A stretch of DNA of 64,000 nucleotides from contig CM060306.1 of the NCBI GenBank assembly GCA_030674185.1, forward strand, positions 41,891,983-41,955,982. Direction: 5' to 3'. The position numbers and the translations under genes are program-made. The DNA is from Monoplex corrugatus. Lineage: Eukaryota > Mollusca > Gastropoda > Littorinimorpha > Ranellidae. The notes beneath the pieces were generated by a model, which saw only the letters and a program-made list of their open reading frames with translations, was not told the origin of the DNA and did not search any database. Positions 26,300-64,000 of the stretch are shown here, one piece after another; position 1 is the stretch's first letter; each line of letters opens with the position of its first letter.

Positions 26300-26981
26300 C
26301 TGATGCACTTATAAATGTCTGCTTTAAATGTACAGAGACATTGCATTTATACAATTTGAGTTGTGCTTTTTAAGTCTCCCCTTCAAAAAAAGATAATATT
26401 TTAACATCGATTTCTTTTTTGCATGAGTCTAGGGGGCTGTCTTGTTACGTCGTATGTGGCAAGTACTACATCTATTGTACCCGATAAAGATTAAATAGAA
26501 AGTCATGTAGCAATACAACGTTGAATTGCCTGTCTATAGACTGGTATTGTTTTCTAAGCCCTCTGACTCTGGCACAAGACACCAGGACCGTTTTTTTTCC
26601 ATTCTTTCACGGCCCAGACAGTTAACTATGCATACTGTAGCATTTTGGTAGGAATGGATTCTAATTCTAGATAATCTTTTTTTTCTCAGGATCGCGAAGA
26701 AGGCATCAATAGCGTCATGCTTTATGTGCTTCAACCAGCAGCCCATAATGATCGTTTGAGTGTGATTCCAAATACCCGAGACTGCGATTTTGAAAGCGTC
26801 TGTTGTTCATCAAGCGAAAAGCCTTAAACTTATTTCCGTTTTGTCCGCTAGTTCTTGAAAAGAACACACACAGTGGGACCTAACCATATCACAAATGGTT
26901 TGTAGTTTCTGGACGAACAAGACCTCCAACAAATGGAAATGTAGAGCCAACATATAAAGCGTCATCAACAAAGTCTTCAAC
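26300..26981. other. Region upstream of first coding exon
   Basis: No gene seen. It probably holds the promoter and/or 5' UTR of the host gene. A TATAAA hexamer at about 26955 is only about 27 bp before the proposed ATG, too close to be a convincing TATA box. An in-frame TAA lies 27 nt upstream of the ATG. Confidence 0.4.
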
Positions 26982-60535
<33,554 letters not shown>

Positions 60536-60898
60536 GTAATTCTTGATACATTTGACTTTTGTTTTCTGTCTGCTGTAATATTATTTTTTCAGGCATGCTT
60601 CACGTGTGAGTGGAAAGTCATTATTAATAAGAACACTCTCGTTGTCTATTTACTTATTTATCGATTCCACATCTGTAGAGTTTTGTAAAGACAAACTGAT
60701 CTACCGTTCAGTTCTACATGTATCTTTTATCATAGTTCATACGTTCACTGATTTGTTATCTGTAGCAAATAATTAATAATAATAATAATTACAATATTTA
60801 TATAGCGCAAAATCTTGATAAAATCAAATCTAAGCGCTGAAACACACACACACGAACGCACGCACGCACACACACGCACGCACGCACGCACACACACG

Positions 60899-60953
<55 letters not shown>

Positions 60954-61083
60954 CTATAAATGGGGAGAAAGAATAAAAACAATGGAGAATTATAGAGAGC
61001 ATATTATATACAATTATATATTGCAATGTGATTCCCCTCCGAGTGGAGACAGGCTGCAGAGGGGATTGAGTGAGGTCAGGATT

Positions 61084-63054
61084 TTATGCAGAGGAGAAAA
61101 GGTGAGTTTTGAGAGCGGACTTGAAGGAGACAAAAGTAGGTTGCTGACGGACTGAGAGAGGAAGTTTGTTCCAGGAGAGCGGACCAGAAACAGAGAAGAC
61201 TCGTGGACCATAGGTATTGAGCTTAGTGCGTGGAAAGCGAAAAGTCAGAGGATCGGAGGCAGAGCGGAGGGTACGTGAGGGAACATAGATCTCAAGTAGG
61301 CTTGACAGGTAATCAGGGGCTGCGTTATTGAGGCTTTTGTAGCACATGGTGTCTAGTTTGTACTGTATGCGCTTTGATACAGGGAGCCAGTGAAGTTGTG
61401 CCAGGAGAGGAGATATGTGGTCAGCTTTTTTCTTTTTGAGTACAAGGCGTGCAGCATTGTTTTGAATGCGCTGTAGGATGTGAATGGTGGAGGCAGGAAG
61501 ACCAGACAGGAGTGAATTGCAATAGTCAATGCGAGACATTATGAAGGAGAGAACGAGTTTTGCAGTTGTTTCCACAGAGAGATACTTCCTGATCAGGCTT
61601 ATACGATGGAGGTGATAGTAGCAAGATCTGGCAGTTTGAGAAACAAAGTTGTTCATGGAGAGGGTAGAGTCAATGCAGACACCAAGGTTTTTAGCTGAAT
61701 CAGAAATTGGGACTGATGTGTTACATAATGGGAGAGAAAGAGGAGGCAGCTGAGAAAGTTTCTGACGGGTGCCAATGAAGATAGCTTCTGTCTTGTCATC
61801 ATTTAGCTGAAGTTTGTTGTATGTCATCCAATTTTTGATGTCCGAGTAACACTCAGTGGTGCGAGTCAGGAGGCGCTGTATATTGTCAGGTGAGTCACTG
61901 TCTTGAAGTTGGGTGTCATCAGCATAGAAGTGGTGTTTTATAGAGTGGGAGTTGATGATGGTGGACAGGGGGGAGGTGTAAAGAGTGAAAAGAACAGGGC
62001 CAAGGACAGATCCTTGTGGAACACCACAGGTCAGGTATGCAGGTTGAGAGTAAGTGCCATTGATGAGAACAGTTTGTTTTCTGTTTGATAGATAAGAAGT
62101 GAACCAGGAGAGAGCAATGTCAGAGATGCCAAAAGTATGATGAAGTCTAGAAAGGAGAATACCATGATCAATGGTATCAAAGGCTGCAGACAGATCAAGG
62201 AGTGTGAGGAGAGAGACTTTGCCAGTATCAGTTGCAAGGAGGAGATTGTTGAGAATGTGTAGCAAGGCAGTTTCAGTGCTATGGCACTGGCGGTAGGCTG
62301 ACTGGAAAGGATTGAGGAGATTGTTGGCAGACAGGTGAGAGTTCAGTTGGTTGAGGACAACATTTTCAAGCAGTTTTGACAAGAAAGAGAGATTAGAGAT
62401 AGGCCTGTAATTTTTCAGTTCATTTGGGTCTGAATTGTATTTCTTGAGGAGAAGGTGAACAATAGCAGACTTGAAAGAATCTGGGACAGTGTTGATGATG
62501 TCAGTGATGAATGGGAGGAGCGTAGGGAGACAGTCAGAGTAGAGAGAACCTGGAAGAGGATCCAGTTCGCAGGTTTTGAACGACATGGATCTGATTGTGT
62601 TGAGAATTTCTTCTTGTGAGACTGGGGTAAGAGTAGTAAGAGGTGTGCCAGAGAAGGAAGGGTCAGCTGGGCATGGCTGACAGGGTGTCCTGTCGAGCAT
62701 GTCACGAAGAGTTTGTATTTTGGTGGTGAAATACTTGGAGAATACAGATGGGAGTTCTTCATTTGTGTGTTTTGTTGGGAGAGATAAATCTTTTCGTGTG
62801 CCAAGGAGATGATTCATGGTTGTAAAGAGTTCTTTTGAAGAAGAGGTATTCAGGATTTTGGTTTGGAAATAGTTTGTTTTTGCAGATGCAATGAGGGTGG
62901 GTACTTTTGTTTTAGAGGCTTGGAAAAGTTGCCTATGTACAGTGAGTTTGGAATAGTACTTGTAATGTTTATGTGCGTGAAAATAGTACTTGTAATGTTT
63001 ATGTGCGTTAAAATAGTACTTGTAATGTTTATGTGCGTGTACCTGCTCACTCAT
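61084..63054 (-). CDS. L2/CR1-like reverse transcriptase, 656 codons open
   Basis: Uninterrupted frame. Motifs: NYRPISNLSFLSKLLE (about residues 215-230), LLDLSAAFDTIDH (motif A, about 285-297), CGVPQGSVLGPVLF (motif B, about 343-356), HFYADDTQL (catalytic box, about 375-383), then KNLGVCIDSTLSM and the C-terminal block ending [14 protein letters not shown]. Residues 7-34 are three copies of an AHKHYKYYF-like 10-residue repeat. Intact RT motifs imply recent insertion, but without an endonuclease it could not mobilise itself. Confidence 0.92.
   Translation of the reverse strand: MSEQVHAHKHYKYYFNAHKHYKYYFHAHKHYKYYSKLTVHRQLFQASKTKVPTLIASAKTNYFQTKILNTSSSKELFTTMNHLLGTRKDLSLPTKHTNEELPSVFSKYFTTKIQTLRDMLDRTPCQPCPADPSFSGTPLTTLTPVSQEEILNTIRSMSFKTCELDPLPGSLYSDCLPTLLPFITDIINTVPDSFKSAIVHLLLKKYNSDPNELKNYRPISNLSFLSKLLENVVLNQLNSHLSANNLLNPFQSAYRQCHSTETALLHILNNLLLATDTGKVSLLTLLDLSAAFDTIDHGILLSRLHHTFGISDIALSWFTSYLSNRKQTVLINGTYSQPAYLTCGVPQGSVLGPVLFTLYTSPLSTIINSHSIKHHFYADDTQLQDSDSPDNIQRLLTRTTECYSDIKNWMTYNKLQLNDDKTEAIFIGTRQKLSQLPPLSLPLCNTSVPISDSAKNLGVCIDSTLSMNNFVSQTARSCYYHLHRISLIRKYLSVETTAKLVLSFIMSRIDYCNSLLSGLPASTIHILQRIQNNAARLVLKKKKADHISPLLAQLHWLPVSKRIQYKLDTMCYKSLNNAAPDYLSSLLEIYVPSRTLRSASDPLTFRFPRTKLNTYGPRVFSVSGPLSWNKLPLSVRQQPTFVSFKSALKTHLFSSA
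62952..63041. repeat. 30-bp direct repeat, 3 copies
   Basis: Each unit holds AATAGTACTTGTAATGTTTA then TGTGCGT. The length is a multiple of three, so the LINE frame remains open. It lies exactly at the truncated 5' end of the element. Confidence 0.95.
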
Positions 63055-63169
63055 GCAGTGCTAACTTGTTCACATTTCACACAATGAATTCTGTTTCCTG
63101 ACTTTGTCATTCGGTATGATAAAAACGTCTTTATCTACAAGGTCTGTATTGTGTCCTGATCACAAACAT

Positions 63170-63880
63170 ATAGAATTACCCTCCAGATGAGACTGCAAGT
63201 TGAAAGAGCCTTACCACTGAGATGAGACTGTATGTCTTAATGCAAAAATCTCAGAATGAGGCTGGCTGAAAACTGAACTCATCACGCTAAAAACCTCAGG
63301 ATGAAAGCTTTGGAATGACTACACAATCTTTAAAATAAGGCTCAGAGCCTCAAGATCAAAAGCTCAGGAGAGACTTAAAGCACACAGGTTGAAAACCTCA
63401 TAACGAAGATCTCAGAAGGAGGCTGAAATTTGAAAGACTTAAAATGAAAAACATCAGGATGAGACCGAAAGTCGTATAATGAAAGCCTCAGGATGATGCG
63501 AAAAACAGAAAGCCTCAGAGTGAGGCGGGAAGCTGAAAGCTGTAAGATGAAATCCTCAGTATGGGGCTGAAAGGTGAAAACATCAAGATAAAAGTTTTAG
63601 CATGATATTCAAAGCAGAAAGCCCCAGACGAAAACTATAGACTGTGGATAAAAGCCGAAAGCCTCAGGATGAAAACTTTAAAAATGTGGATAAATACTGC
63701 TGAAAGCTGTAGCCTGAAATGAAAGCGTCAGAATTTGGCTAATGAGCTGAACGCCTCAAGATAAAAACTTCAAGATGAGACTAAGTTAAATGCTGAAACC
63801 CTCAAGACGAAAAAATCAGGGTGAATCTGCTAGGGCTAAAGCTGAATGCCTCAGGATGAAATCGTCATCTTGAAGCTGAG
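63170..63880. repeat. Highly degenerate tandem repeat (CTCAGGATGA-rich)
   Basis: Variants of CCTCAGGATGA, GAAAGCCTCAG, AGGCTGAAAGCTGAAA and AAACCTCA recur every 20-35 bp for about 700 bp without an exact period. It reads as an old minisatellite with many indels. No open frame, tRNA or known element is apparent. Confidence 0.72.
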
Positions 63881-64000
63881 AACTTGTTGTCATTGAAATG
63901 TGTGGGCCTTGTTCACGTTCGTTTTTCCCTTTTTGTATTTTCACCTGCCAGACACACGTGGCATGTTGGTTATAATTTTTACAGGTCGTCCCTTTTTATA
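63881..64000. other. Window end, nothing recognised
   Basis: No feature seen. The end of the host gene was not found before the window ends. Confidence 0.5.

Larger units (their letters stand above)
60771..63054 (-). mobile_element. L2/CR1-like LINE, 5'-truncated, open ORF2
   Basis: About 2.28 kb on the minus strand, ending 3' in GCGCTATATAAATATTGTAATT plus (ATT)n. Unlike the 2275-3250 and 20083-21119 copies it has a single tail copy and a simple CA tract (60846-60951) in its 3' UTR. The endonuclease domain is missing. The 5' edge contains a 30-bp triplicated segment (62952-63041). Confidence 0.92.

Noticed and set aside
26950..26960. TATAAA as core promoter of the host gene
   Set aside because: It lies only about 27 bp before the ATG, leaving almost no 5' UTR. 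AT-rich background makes it expected by chance.
60592..60613. Possible second microexon after ATTTTTTCAG at 60592, with donor CGT/GTGAGT
   Set aside because: It would be 11-13 nt with no phase partner downstream, so the evidence is too thin.

Overview
This is a eukaryotic, intron-rich and very repeat-dense window, most likely from a lophotrochozoan invertebrate. A gastropod mollusc is my best guess, judging by the abundance of (GT)n/(CA)n/(TATG)n microsatellites, by several non-LTR retrotransposon clades (L2/CR1-like, RTE-like, L1/Tx1-like) and by many tRNA-derived SINE-like fragments. The species cannot be told. Nothing bacterial (operons, ribosome binding sites, CRISPR, IS elements) is present.

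Layout. (1) 1-6160: a recent tandem duplication. Bases 1-2274 reappear at 3834-6160, and the copies are separated by a truncated L2/CR1-like LINE (2275-about 3250) plus flank. The 2274/2275 junction looks like the duplication breakpoint. (2) 6161-26981: apparently intergenic, with microsatellites, a 45-bp minisatellite (8300-8925), SINE fragments, a 28-bp satellite array (19253-22305) split by an L2/CR1-like insertion, and a frameshifted RTE-like LINE (22683-23951). (3) 26982-60535 and probably beyond: one host gene on the + strand. I reconstructed 19 coding exons by eye from splice signals, open frame and intron phase. (4) Its introns carry a nearly complete L1/Tx1-like LINE in antisense (32179-39294), a decayed relative (39380-41790), several RTE-like 3' ends, and a nested RTE-in-RTE insertion with an 8-bp target-site duplication. 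(5) 60771-63054: an antisense, 5'-truncated but open L2/CR1-like ORF2. (6) 63170-63880: a strongly degenerate tandem repeat.

The host gene encodes a mostly hydrophilic protein of more than 800 residues, rich in Ser, Lys, Glu and Asp. It has a poly-Gln run near the N-terminus, helical middle exons, a Lys/Arg-rich exon and an acidic Asp/Glu run. I do not recognise the family. Most neighbouring exons agree in phase. Two junctions do not (exons 5/6 and 9/10), so small exons are probably missed there. The most interesting observation is exon 8 (45991-46126). It lies inside an RTE-like retrotransposon fragment, both splice sites are within retrotransposon-derived sequence, and its phases (1 in, 2 out) restore the frame between exons 7 and 9. 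That is a strong candidate for retrotransposon exonization. Other points of note are a GC-AG intron, a 15-nt microexon and alternative AG acceptors.

All calls come from reading the sequence. No alignment, splice predictor or database search was run.
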